14,701 nucleotides of DNA from JAFASC01 sp034669525 (GTDB lineage Bacteria; Pseudomonadota; Alphaproteobacteria; Rhizobiales; Beijerinckiaceae). This document shows positions 1 through 7,293 of this stretch, piece after piece. How positions within the stretch are numbered: the first letter of the stretch is position 1; every line of letters begins with the position of its first letter. The notes beneath the pieces were generated by a model. The model was not told the origin of the DNA. It searched no databases and saw nothing but the letters and a program-made list of their open reading frames with translations. The stretch is from the NCBI GenBank assembly GCA_034669525.1, contig JAXDNH010000069.1, positions 1-14,701 of the forward strand, read 5' to 3'. The position numbers and the translations under genes were made by a program.

Positions 1-687
1 TATGTCGAGGTCGGCGGCGCGAGGAAGCACGTCATCGGCTATATGCGCGATTTCCTGTTTCAGCCGGAGCAGGCGAAGAGCCCTGTCGGCAAACTGTCCG
101 GCGGCGAACGTGCGCGGCTGATGCTGGCGCGTGCGCTCGCGCTGCCGTCGAACCTGCTTGTTCTCGACGAGCCGACGAACGATCTCGATCTTGAGACGCT
201 GGAACTCTTGGAAGAAATGCTCGCCGATTACCCCGGTACGGTAATAGTAGTAAGCCACGACCGCGATTTTCTCGATCGTGTCGCAACCTCTGTGCTTGTC
301 GCCGAGGGTGACGGTCGCTGGATCGAATATGCCGGCGGTTATTCCGACATGCTGAAGCAGCGCGGCTCTTCGCAGCTCGCTCCCGCGCGCGAGGAGCTAG
401 CGAAGAAGAGCGCGCCGCGTGAGCCAAGGCAGCGTGCTCAAAGCAACGCGCGGCGGCTCTCATTTAACGAAAAACATGCGCTTGAAAGGCTGCCGACAGA
501 GATGGAGCGCCTGCGCGCGCAAAAATCCAAGCTTCAAGCGGTACTTGCCGATCCGCAGCTCTATTCTAGAGATCCGAAGCGCTTCGCCGAGGCGAGCGCC
601 GCGTTCACGAAGGCGGAAAGCCAGCTCGCGGAAGCCGAAGAACACTGGCTGGAATTGGAGATACTCCGGGAAGGAGTGGAGGGCTGA
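1..687 (+). CDS. uup: ABC-F family ATPase, C-terminal part (Uup-like), 5' truncated by window edge
   Basis: This is the last 228 codons of an ABC-F protein; the reading frame is open from base 1, so the start lies outside the window. Visible in the fragment are the ABC signature LSGGE (fragment residues 32-36), Walker B LLVLDEPT (52-59) with the ABC-F hallmark DEPTNDLD, and the H-loop SHDRDFLD (85-92), all belonging to the second nucleotide-binding domain. A charged, coiled-coil-like tail follows (about 120-228, rich in E, K, R and A), as in the C-terminal domain of Uup. ABC-F proteins are soluble, have no membrane domain and act on ribosomes or, for Uup, have been linked to DNA-related phenotypes. 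The stop codon TGA directly abuts the stop of the convergent minus-strand gene. Family assignment is firm; Uup rather than another ABC-F subfamily rests on the tail and is less sure. Confidence 0.87.
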   Translation, partial: YVEVGGARKHVIGYMRDFLFQPEQAKSPVGKLSGGERARLMLARALALPSNLLVLDEPTNDLDLETLELLEEMLADYPGTVIVVSHDRDFLDRVATSVLVAEGDGRWIEYAGGYSDMLKQRGSSQLAPAREELAKKSAPREPRQRAQSNARRLSFNEKHALERLPTEMERLRAQKSKLQAVLADPQLYSRDPKRFAEASAAFTKAESQLAEAEEHWLELEILREGVEG

Positions 688-1917
688 TTATCTCTCGTCC
701 ATTGCCGTCGCGCGCTGCCGCACGATGATCGAAGGACGCGTGCCGTAGTGGCCCTTCGCCGTGACCGCAAAGGCCAGCACATCCAGCCCGACAAGCGTCA
801 ACCACCAAACCTGCGCAGTACCAAGCCCGAGAATTGTCACCGTCAGTCCGGTCGTGAACCCCGCGAGCAGATAAGGTGCGAGCGCGCGCGGCGCGCGGCC
901 GAGCGCCATAAAAATTCGGTAGGTGAACAAAGCCGCGAGCGCCGCGCCAACAATGCCGAGCTCATACCAAACCTCGAACAGGAGGCTGTGCGGCGTGCGC
1001 GCCGGCAGGTAAGCGTAGGCGATTCCGCGCGTCGCGGTATCGAGCCCGTGTCCGGTGACAATCCGCGCGCCGTCCGCGCCGAGAATGTCACCCCAAATTT
1101 TGAGCGGCACGAGTAAATCCGGCAGATCGTTGCCGCCCAGGAGCTTCAGCGCGAGCGGAATGAGCGGACAGAACAAAATCAGCCCGGCAAAAAGAACTCC
1201 GAGCACGAAGCGGGTGCGGCCGCGCCGCAAGCGCGCGGCGCCGTAGGCGAGAGCGCCGGCGCCAAGAGCAAGGATGCCGACCGGCAAGCGGGCCGCAAAG
1301 ACCGCGATCGCAATTGCGGCGGCGAGCGCACCGGCGCCCGCAGGCAAGCCACGCAGGGCCAGCACGGCGAGTGCAGGCCAGACGAGTAGTACGAGGACAA
1401 TCGCCGCGCGGTCGAACGGTGTCGTTCCGTCCGGCTCGACTTGCAGCGGACCGGGAATAGCAATGAGGCTGACGAGGACAACCGCAAAGGCCGCGGCCGC
1501 AAGCCCGCAGGGCAGCATCAGCGCATCTGGCCCCACAGGGCGCGAGGCGAGTATTGCGGCAGCCGAGATCACCAGGATCCCGGTGAGGACGCCTTTTGCG
1601 ACCCGCACCGCCGCCTCGGTGGGAAACGGCGTCCAGATGATCGAGAGCGCCGCCCAGAGCACGAGACACAATCCAACCGTGGCCGTGAATGTGAGCAGAC
1701 GCGTGGTCGCCACCTCCAGCCCGCTCGTCTCAATGGAAAGGCTCGCGGCGACGAGTACCAGGATCGCGCCGATCGGCAGGAGCGAGTAGATCGCCTGCCG
1801 CGATATCGTTGTCGCGAGGGGCGTCGCGACGAACAGGATCGCAAACGCGACCACAAAAAGCAGCTTTGCCGCGTCGGCGGCCGGATCGTTAAAGCGTGAC
1901 GGAGCTGACAGCTGCAT
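688..1917 (-). CDS. O-antigen ligase-like polytopic membrane protein (Wzy/WaaL superfamily)
   Basis: A 409-residue protein with about ten or more hydrophobic segments and short polar loops. Two features fit the O-antigen ligase/polymerase superfamily: a WTPFP element after an early membrane helix (residues 95-99), and near the C-terminus a larger loop ending in RTPHSLLFEVWYELGIVG (about 307-324), where a histidine (His310) is followed by L, E, W, ELG and G as in the family's conserved region. Such proteins sit in the inner membrane and transfer or polymerise undecaprenyl-linked glycans in the periplasm. The substrate cannot be read from the sequence and no glycan-synthesis genes are nearby. 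It is the last gene of a minus-strand group, 93 bases after the arfB-like gene. Its TAA stop touches the stop of the convergent uup with no spacer. The exact role (ligase or polymerase) is undetermined. Confidence 0.78.
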   Translation of the reverse strand: MQLSAPSRFNDPAADAAKLLFVVAFAILFVATPLATTISRQAIYSLLPIGAILVLVAASLSIETSGLEVATTRLLTFTATVGLCLVLWAALSIIWTPFPTEAAVRVAKGVLTGILVISAAAILASRPVGPDALMLPCGLAAAAFAVVLVSLIAIPGPLQVEPDGTTPFDRAAIVLVLLVWPALAVLALRGLPAGAGALAAAIAIAVFAARLPVGILALGAGALAYGAARLRRGRTRFVLGVLFAGLILFCPLIPLALKLLGGNDLPDLLVPLKIWGDILGADGARIVTGHGLDTATRGIAYAYLPARTPHSLLFEVWYELGIVGAALAALFTYRIFMALGRAPRALAPYLLAGFTTGLTVTILGLGTAQVWWLTLVGLDVLAFAVTAKGHYGTRPSIIVRQRATAMDER

Positions 1918-2010
1918 GTCTGATGGCGCCCTTTCCGCGGCACTGTAGCGTTTCGCGTGGCTTAAAACTGGGGAGGCACGCTGACAATCAACAGTGATTT
2001 GCGTGCCATC

Positions 2011-2436
2011 CTATTCCCCGTCGGGAACAGGCGCGCCTCTTTGCGCCTTCCGCTCGGCGCGCTTTTTCTTATCGGCGAGTCGCTGGCGTTTCGCCCCGCG
2101 AGGTACGCTGGTCGGACGGCGAAGGGCCGGTGGACTGGCCGCTTTGCGCAACAGGGCAATTAGGCGTTCGCGCGCATCGGCGCGATTCCGCTCCTGAGTG
2201 CGAAATCGCTGAGCGACGATGACGAGCACGCCCTCACGCGTCAGGCGTCGGCCGGCAAGGCGCGCCGCCCGCTGCTTCACCTCCGGCGGGAGAGCGGGGG
2301 AGCCCACAAGGTCGAACCGCAGTTGCACCGCGCTCGACACCTTGTTCACGTTCTGACCGCCCGGGCCCGAGGCGCGCACGAATTGCTCTTCGAGCTCGGC
2401 TTCCTCGATTGCCAAACCGGGTGAGATGATCAGCAT
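2011..2436 (-). CDS. arfB: Peptidyl-tRNA hydrolase ArfB-like, alternative ribosome rescue factor
   Basis: A 141-residue protein with the release-factor catalytic motif GPGGQNVNK (GGQ at residues 26-28), which in this family hydrolyses the ester bond of peptidyl-tRNA. The length matches ArfB/YaeJ (about 140 residues), and there is no codon-recognition domain as in RF1/RF2. After the compact domain comes a strongly basic tail (about residues 98-135, with repeated K and R, including a KKKRAERK run), as in ArfB, where the tail enters the empty mRNA channel of a stalled ribosome. It therefore likely frees ribosomes stalled at the 3' end of mRNA without a stop codon, in the cytoplasm. It lies 57 bases downstream of a small membrane-protein gene on the same strand and may share its transcript. 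A gagg element sits about 12 bases before the chosen ATG. Confidence 0.92.
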   Translation of the reverse strand: MLIISPGLAIEEAELEEQFVRASGPGGQNVNKVSSAVQLRFDLVGSPALPPEVKQRAARLAGRRLTREGVLVIVAQRFRTQERNRADARERLIALLRKAASPPALRRPTSVPRGAKRQRLADKKKRAERKAQRGAPVPDGE

Positions 2437-2493
2437 GGGCGCGGAGAGAACCTCGTCCGCCTATATGCGGGTAAACTTGATGAAGCCGCCAGA

Positions 2494-2877
2494 TCACGCA
2501 CAACCAGCGCCAGGTGCGATCAGCCTTCCCGTTGAATTTGCTTCAGAAATTTCCGGCGGGCGGAGTCGAGAACGGAAGAAATGCCAATCCTTGTCCGCAG
2601 TATATTCCAGAGCTCCTGTTCCCACTCTGAGGACTTCGATCACCGGGTTGGGCGTGAAGTCGTCGAGCCATGCCGACGCGGATCGCGGGAAAGCGAACAG
2701 AAGAGGGACGCCTGTTGCATAAAGCAGGACGGTTGCCACAAAAAGCGGCGAGAGTGCGCGACCGCCGGCGGCGGCACCGGCCTGAACCGGACCGGCCTCC
2801 GGAATCATGGTGTCGATTCTCACGCCTTTGACCGGCACCGCCTCGGCCAGATCGGGAATTGGTTCTCGGACGGTCAT
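2494..2877 (-). CDS. Hypothetical small membrane protein with a single transmembrane segment
   Basis: A 127-residue product that I do not recognise. A polar, acidic N-terminal stretch (1-40) leads to one clear hydrophobic helix (about 43-63, with LFVATVLLYATGVPLLFAF), then FPRSASAWLDDF and a mixed C-terminal part (70-127) that probably lies outside the cytoplasm. The run of arginines just after residue 100 is unusual for an exported tail. It is the first clearly supported gene of the minus-strand group that continues with arfB, and it diverges from urtA across 284 bases. The ribosome-binding site is poor (an AGG about 9 bases before ATG). Overlapping plus-strand frames are also open, as often in GC-rich DNA; the membrane helix and the co-directional neighbour favour this frame. 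Moderate confidence that it is a real gene, none on function. Confidence 0.5.
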   Translation of the reverse strand: MTVREPIPDLAEAVPVKGVRIDTMIPEAGPVQAGAAAGGRALSPLFVATVLLYATGVPLLFAFPRSASAWLDDFTPNPVIEVLRVGTGALEYTADKDWHFFRSRLRPPEISEANSTGRLIAPGAGCA

Positions 2878-3037
2878 GCCTCTGCCTTAGCCGTAAGAGG
2901 TTAAAACTGGAAGTAGATGGACGGTGCACTTCCTGTCGGGGCGATTAGCACGATCGCTGCGAGGGCGCCCGACGTTGCGATCACCTTGCCGGACAGCGGC
3001 CATGATTTGAAGGTGCCTTGCAGGCCCCGGGCAGAGT

Positions 3038-3062
3038 GCCTATAAAATAGGCGGCAGCTGCC
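3038..3062. promoter_or_regulatory. Two abutting palindromes in the urtA upstream region
   Basis: GCCTATAAAATAGGC (3038-3052) is a perfect 6-bp inverted repeat around AAA, and it is followed at once by GGCAGCTGCC (3053-3062), a perfect 10-bp palindrome. They lie about 65-90 bases before the transcription start inferred from the -24/-12 element, where activators can bind. Neither matches the NtrC consensus as I know it. They could be an operator for urtA or for the divergent genes, or a structured RNA element. The palindromes are seen directly; the regulatory role is inference. Confidence 0.35.
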
Positions 3063-3103
3063 TAATCGGAGGTCCGCGCCGTCTGTCCCGACAAAATCCA
3101 AGT

Positions 3104-3119
3104 TGGCATTGGCCTTGCC
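3104..3119 (+). promoter_or_regulatory. Sigma54 (RpoN)-type -24/-12 promoter of the urt operon
   Basis: TGGCAT-TGGCC-TTGCC matches the sigma54 consensus TGGCAC-N5-TTGCW, with the invariant GG (3105-3106) and GC (3117-3118) at the correct distance. Transcription would begin near 3129-3131, about 30 bases before the urtA ATG, leaving a short leader that contains the Shine-Dalgarno sequence. Sigma54 promoters are silent without an enhancer-binding activator; for nitrogen-scavenging operons in proteobacteria that is usually NtrC under nitrogen limitation. I did not find a clean NtrC site upstream, so the activator is inferred. Confidence 0.72.
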
Positions 3120-3161
3120 TCGACCCTGCGTTCCGTACTGCGGCTCAAGGGAGAGGGTTCT

Positions 3162-4454
3162 ATGCTTACTTGGTTGAGAAAAAGGGTTCCTGGCCTTGGA
3201 GCGCTTGCGCTCACCGGCGCGATTTTAAGCGGTGGCAGTGGCGCGCAGGCCGCCGACACGATCAAGGTCGGCATCCTGCATTCGCTCTCCGGCACGATGG
3301 CGATCAGCGAGACCACGTTGAAGGACGTTATGCTGATGCTCATCGACGAGCAGAACAAGAAGGGCGGTGTCCTCGGCAAGAAGCTTGAGGCGGTGGTCGT
3401 CGACCCCGCGTCGAACTGGCCGCTCTTCGCCGAAAAAGCGCGCGACCTCATTTCGAACCAGAAAGTGGCGGTGGTCTTCGGCTGCTGGACCTCGGTGTCG
3501 CGGAAATCCGTGCTGCCTGTCTTCAAGGAGCTCGACTCGATTCTTTTCTACCCCGTGCAATACGAGGGCGAGGAGAGCGAGCGCAACGTCTTCTATACCG
3601 GCGCGGCGCCGAACCAGCAGGCGATTCCCGCCGTCGACTACCTGATGAAGGAAGAGAAGGTGAAGCGCTGGGTGCTCGCCGGCACCGACTACGTCTATCC
3701 GCGCACGACCAACAAGATCCTCGAGGCGTACCTGAAGGCGAAGGGCGTTCCGCAGGAAGACATCATGATCAATTACACGCCGTTCGGACATTCCGATTGG
3801 CAGACGATCGTCTCCGACATCAAGAAGTTCGGCTCGGCCGGCAAGAAGACGGCCGTCGTCTCGACGATCAACGGCGACGCCAACGTGCCCTTCTACAAGG
3901 AGCTCGGCAACCAGGGCGTCAAGGCGACCGACATCCCCGTCGTCGCCTTCTCCGTCGGGGAAGAGGAGCTCGCCGGCATCGACACGAAGCCCCTCCTCGG
4001 CCATTTGGCCGCCTGGAATTACTTCGAATCCGTCAAGTCGCCGGAGAACACGAAGTTCATCAAGGAATGGCACGACTTCACCAAGAATCCGAAGCGCGTG
4101 ACCAACGATCCCATGGAAGCCCACTACATCGGATTCAATATGTGGGTGAAGGCGGTTGAGAAGGCGGGCACGACCGACGCCGACAAGGTGATCGACGTGC
4201 TGCCCGGCACCAAAGCGCCGAACCTCACCGGCGGCATGTCGGAAATGCTGCCGAACCACCACATCACGAAGCCGGTGCTGATCGGCGAGATCAAGGGCGA
4301 CGGTCAGTTCGACGTCGTGTCGAAGACCGGCATGGTGCCCGGCGACGCCTGGTCCAAGTATCTCGAAGGATCGAAGGATCTGATCGGCGACTGGAAAGAG
4401 AAGAAGTGCGGCAACTACAATACCAAGACCAACAAGTGCGGCGGCACGTCCTGA
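3162..4454 (+). CDS. urtA: Urea ABC transporter, periplasmic substrate-binding protein UrtA
   Basis: A 430-residue protein of the branched-chain-amino-acid/amide-binding class. A signal peptide (basic MLTWLRKR, then a hydrophobic core, cleavage likely after AQA at residue 30) sends it to the periplasm. The mature protein starts with DTIKVGILHSLSGTMAISE and holds stretches typical of UrtA: FGCWTSVSRKSVLPV (about 106-120) and NVFYTGAAPNQQAIPA (about 142-157), which separate urea/short-amide binders from leucine binders. The role is capture of urea and delivery to UrtBC. Length is usual for the family. The ATG is preceded by a strong GGGAGAGGG ribosome-binding site. It is first in urtABCDE, behind a sigma54-type promoter, and followed by a hairpin that may help its mRNA outlast that of the permease genes. 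The C-terminal tail has two cysteines (KKCGNYNTKTNKCGG) that may form a disulfide. Confidence 0.95.
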   Translation: MLTWLRKRVPGLGALALTGAILSGGSGAQAADTIKVGILHSLSGTMAISETTLKDVMLMLIDEQNKKGGVLGKKLEAVVVDPASNWPLFAEKARDLISNQKVAVVFGCWTSVSRKSVLPVFKELDSILFYPVQYEGEESERNVFYTGAAPNQQAIPAVDYLMKEEKVKRWVLAGTDYVYPRTTNKILEAYLKAKGVPQEDIMINYTPFGHSDWQTIVSDIKKFGSAGKKTAVVSTINGDANVPFYKELGNQGVKATDIPVVAFSVGEEELAGIDTKPLLGHLAAWNYFESVKSPENTKFIKEWHDFTKNPKRVTNDPMEAHYIGFNMWVKAVEKAGTTDADKVIDVLPGTKAPNLTGGMSEMLPNHHITKPVLIGEIKGDGQFDVVSKTGMVPGDAWSKYLEGSKDLIGDWKEKKCGNYNTKTNKCGGTS

Positions 4455-4479
4455 GCGCCTGCCGCTTGCGACGATAAAC

Positions 4480-4502
4480 GCGGGCGGCCATGTGCCGCCC
4501 GC
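4480..4502 (+). terminator. Strong hairpin between urtA and urtB (attenuator or mRNA-stabilising stem)
   Basis: GCGGGCGGC (4480-4488) and GCCGCCCGC (4494-4502) are perfect complements and enclose a 5-base loop, CATGT. The sequence after the stem (aactttctc) is only weakly U-rich, so it is better read as a partial terminator or a 3'-end protecting stem than as a full stop. It lies 25 bases after the urtA stop. Hairpins at this place are common in transport operons whose binding protein is needed in excess over the membrane parts. Confidence 0.6.
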
Positions 4503-4528
4503 AACTTTCTCAAGTCCGGCTCAAAACA

Positions 4529-6139
4529 ATGCGACTGCGCCAACTCGTCGGCTTGCTGTTTCTAGTGCTGTGCCTGGGCGGCGGACTTACGTACTCGGCT
4601 CACGCGCAGTCATTGGAAGAGGCGCTCGCCGGGTTCACTACCGACGAATATTCCGACACCGACAAGGCGATCACCGATCTCGCCGCGAGCGGCAATCCGC
4701 GCGCCGCCGACGTTATCGGCGCGCTGCAGGAAGGCCGCCTTTTCTTCAATGCCGATTCGAAGAAGGTCTACATCAAGGACAAATCCGGCGCGCTGCAGGA
4801 TGCTGCGACCGGGGCTGCTGCTGCCGGCGTCTCGGCCAACGATCTGCAACTTGTGCGGCTCAACAATCGCCTGCGCCGCACCGTCGACGCGGCGATGGGT
4901 GGCCTGACGCTGCTTTCGAGCGATCCCGGCCGGCGGTTCGATGCCGCGCAATCCGTCTTCAAGTCACGCGAGGAAAGCGCGCTGCCGACGCTGGAGACGG
5001 CGATCGCCAAAGAGACGGATCCGCGTATCAAGCGTGCGCTGATGGAAGCGCGGGCTGCGATCATCTCGAGTAAAGCGGACGTCGCCGAGAATGTCCGACT
5101 CGGCGCCATCGAGACGATCCGCGCCCGCGGCGACCAGGATGCGCTCGGGCTCTTGTCGGGCATTGCCGCATCGAACGAAGGTCCGCTCCGGAACGCCGCG
5201 CAAGCCGGCATGAGCGCCATCCAGGCAAAACTCGCCTTATGGAACAATCTGCAGAACATCTGGTACGGCCTCTCGCTCGGCTCCGTGCTGCTGCTCGCCG
5301 CGATCGGACTTGCCATCACCTTCGGCGTCATGGGCATCATCAACATGGCGCATGGCGAGATGGTGATGCTCGGCGCCTACACGACCTTTGTCGTGCAAGA
5401 ATATATCCGCACACATCATCCAGCCTGGTTCGACGCATCGCTCTTCATTGCGGTGCCGCTCGCCTTTGTCGTGACCGGCATGATCGGCATTGCCATCGAG
5501 CGCTCGATCATCCGCTTTCTGTATGGCCGGCCACTCGAGACCCTGCTCGCGACCTTCGGCCTGTCGCTGATCTTGCAACAGGCCGTGCGCACCATCTTCG
5601 GCGCGAACAACCGAGAAGTCGGCGCGCCGGCCTTCATGTCCGGCACGTTCGATTTCGGCGGGATCGCGATCACCTACGGTCGCATGTGGATCATCGCCTT
5701 CGCTATCGTCGTCTTTGTCGCGCTGCAGCTCGTCTTGCGGCTCACGCCCTTCGGTCTGCGCATGCGCGCGGTGACGCAGAACCGGCGCATGGCCTCGGCG
5801 ATGGGCATCGATACCAACCGCATCGACGCGCTGGCTTTCGGTCTCGGCTCCGGCATTGCCGGGATGGCTGGCGTCGCGCTGTCGCAGATCGACAATGTTT
5901 CGCCGAATCTCGGTCAGAGCTACATCATCGACAGTTTCATGGTCGTCGTGTTCGGCGGCGTCGGCAACCTTTGGGGAACCCTGGTCGCGGCGATGACACT
6001 CGGCGTCGCCAACAAATTCCTCGAACCGTTCGCCGGGGCCGTGCTCGGCAAGATCGTGCTGCTCGTCTTCATCATTCTGTTCATCCAGAAGCGGCCGCGC
6101 GGTCTATTCGCGCTCAAGGGCAGGGCGGTCGAAGCATGA
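4529..6139 (+). CDS. urtB: Urea ABC transporter, permease UrtB with an N-terminal periplasmic extension
   Basis: The chosen start gives 536 residues. MRLRQLVGLLFLVLCLGGGLTYSAHAQ is a classic signal peptide; an upstream in-frame ATG at 4490 would put 13 extra residues before it and lies in the loop of a strong hairpin, so it is rejected. Residues about 28-235 are a soluble, helix-rich region with A/L-rich repeats. The LivH/UrtB permease domain follows (about 240-530), starting with WYGLSLGSVLLLAAIGLAITFGV and the hallmark INMAHGEMVMLGAYT, and ending GKIVLLVFIILFIQKRPRGLFA. This domain forms half of the inner-membrane channel for urea with UrtC. Long UrtB proteins with such an extension are known in proteobacteria; the extension's job is not established. 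The TGA stop overlaps the urtC start (ATGA), pointing to translational coupling. No strong Shine-Dalgarno is seen before 4529. Confidence 0.92.
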   Translation: MRLRQLVGLLFLVLCLGGGLTYSAHAQSLEEALAGFTTDEYSDTDKAITDLAASGNPRAADVIGALQEGRLFFNADSKKVYIKDKSGALQDAATGAAAAGVSANDLQLVRLNNRLRRTVDAAMGGLTLLSSDPGRRFDAAQSVFKSREESALPTLETAIAKETDPRIKRALMEARAAIISSKADVAENVRLGAIETIRARGDQDALGLLSGIAASNEGPLRNAAQAGMSAIQAKLALWNNLQNIWYGLSLGSVLLLAAIGLAITFGVMGIINMAHGEMVMLGAYTTFVVQEYIRTHHPAWFDASLFIAVPLAFVVTGMIGIAIERSIIRFLYGRPLETLLATFGLSLILQQAVRTIFGANNREVGAPAFMSGTFDFGGIAITYGRMWIIAFAIVVFVALQLVLRLTPFGLRMRAVTQNRRMASAMGIDTNRIDALAFGLGSGIAGMAGVALSQIDNVSPNLGQSYIIDSFMVVVFGGVGNLWGTLVAAMTLGVANKFLEPFAGAVLGKIVLLVFIILFIQKRPRGLFALKGRAVEA

Positions 6140-7290
6140 GCCCGCTCCTCGCGCGCGTTGACGGGCGCGCCCGTATTGCCATCCTGCTGCTGATCGCCGT
6201 CGCGATCCTGGTGCCGGTTCTCGCACTGGCGACGCCGTCCCGGTCGGCCTTTCACATGCCGCCCTATCTCGTCGCCTTGTTCGGCAAGTATCTCTGCTTC
6301 GCGCTGCTCGCCGTGGCGCTGGATCTCGTCTGGGGCTATTGCGGCATTCTCTCGCTCGGCCACGGCGCGTTCTTCGCGCTCGGCGGCTACGCGATGGGCA
6401 TGTATCTCATGCGCCAGATCGGCACGCGCGGCGTCTATGCCGATCCGATCCTCCCCGACTTTATGGTCTTCCTGAACTACAAGGCGCTGCCTCTCACCTG
6501 GTGGGGCTTCAATCATTTTCCCTATGCACTATTGATGATCGTGCTCGTGCCCGGCCTTCTCGCCTTCGCCTTCGGTTGGCTCGCCTTTCGCTCGCGAGTT
6601 ACCGGCGTCTATCTCTCGATCATCACGCAGGCGATGACCTACGCGCTGCTGCTCGCCTTCTTCCGCAACGATATGGGTTTCGGCGGCAATAACGGGCTCA
6701 CCGACTTCAAGGATATTTTGGGCTTCAACGTACAGTCGGATGCAACGCGGGCGACGCTGTTTGCGATCACCGCGATCATTCTCGCCGCGACGCTGCTCAT
6801 CGCGCAGCTCATCGTCACGTCGAAATTCGGCAAGGTGCTGATCGCCATCCGCGACGCGGAATCGCGCACGCGCTTCATCGGCTACCGTGTCGAGAACTAC
6901 AAGGTTGCGGTGTTCACGCTGTCCGCCGTGCTCGCCGGCATTGCCGGCGCACTTTACGTACCCCAGGTCGGCATCATCAACCCATCGGAATTTTCGCCGA
7001 CGAATTCCATCGAGGCGGTGATCTGGGTAGCCATCGGCGGGCGCGGCACGCTGATGGGCGCGGCGCTCGGCGCCGTGCTCGTCAATACGGGCAAGACCTA
7101 TTTCACCAGCGCCTTGCCTGAATATTGGCTGTTCGCGCTCGGGCTTCTGTTCATCCTGGTCACGCTCTTCCTGCCGCAGGGCCTCGTTGGCCTCGGCTCG
7201 CGCCGGCGCACGATTCCCGAGGCGCCGAAAGGCAGCGACGTCGAGGACGGCAAGGTCGATCCGGCGGACGTGCCGGCGGCGGCGAGGTGA
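6136..7290 (+). CDS. urtC: Urea ABC transporter, permease UrtC
   Basis: A 384-residue LivM-type permease with about ten membrane segments. After a first helix (about 11-31) comes the family signature DLVWGYCGILSLGHGAFFALGGYAMGMYLM (about 62-92). Later come VTGVYLSIITQAMTYALLLAF, the cytoplasmic coupling loop with IRDAESRTRFIGYRVENYK, which docks on the ATPases, and AVIWVAIGGRGTLMGAALGA near the end. It pairs with UrtB to form the urea channel. The C-terminal tail (about 355-384) is polar and rich in D, E, P and K, and presumably cytoplasmic. The start is fixed by the ATGA overlap with the urtB stop. The frame stays open far upstream through urtB, but that part is a GC-bias shadow. urtD follows after 3 bases. 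Confidence 0.94.
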   Translation: MSPLLARVDGRARIAILLLIAVAILVPVLALATPSRSAFHMPPYLVALFGKYLCFALLAVALDLVWGYCGILSLGHGAFFALGGYAMGMYLMRQIGTRGVYADPILPDFMVFLNYKALPLTWWGFNHFPYALLMIVLVPGLLAFAFGWLAFRSRVTGVYLSIITQAMTYALLLAFFRNDMGFGGNNGLTDFKDILGFNVQSDATRATLFAITAIILAATLLIAQLIVTSKFGKVLIAIRDAESRTRFIGYRVENYKVAVFTLSAVLAGIAGALYVPQVGIINPSEFSPTNSIEAVIWVAIGGRGTLMGAALGAVLVNTGKTYFTSALPEYWLFALGLLFILVTLFLPQGLVGLGSRRRTIPEAPKGSDVEDGKVDPADVPAAAR

Positions 7291-7293
7291 ATA

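Noticed and set aside
2921..3062. Possible NtrC binding site upstream of urtA
   Set aside because: Several GCAC or GTGC half-sites occur, but none forms the GCAC-N7-GTGC symmetry with a good second half.
2901..3101. A 66-codon minus-strand frame with a hydrophobic C-terminal stretch (VIATSGALAAIVLIAP)
   Set aside because: It starts only at TTG, has no evident ribosome-binding site and overlaps the palindromes and sigma54 promoter region. The hydrophobic end and the 23-base gap to the next minus-strand gene make a short real gene possible but unsupported.
5239..6135. Upstream extension of the urtC frame by 299 codons, suggesting a fused protein
   Set aside because: This part overlaps the urtB permease domain in another frame and reads as R/H-rich shadow. 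The true urtC start is the ATG overlapping the urtB stop.
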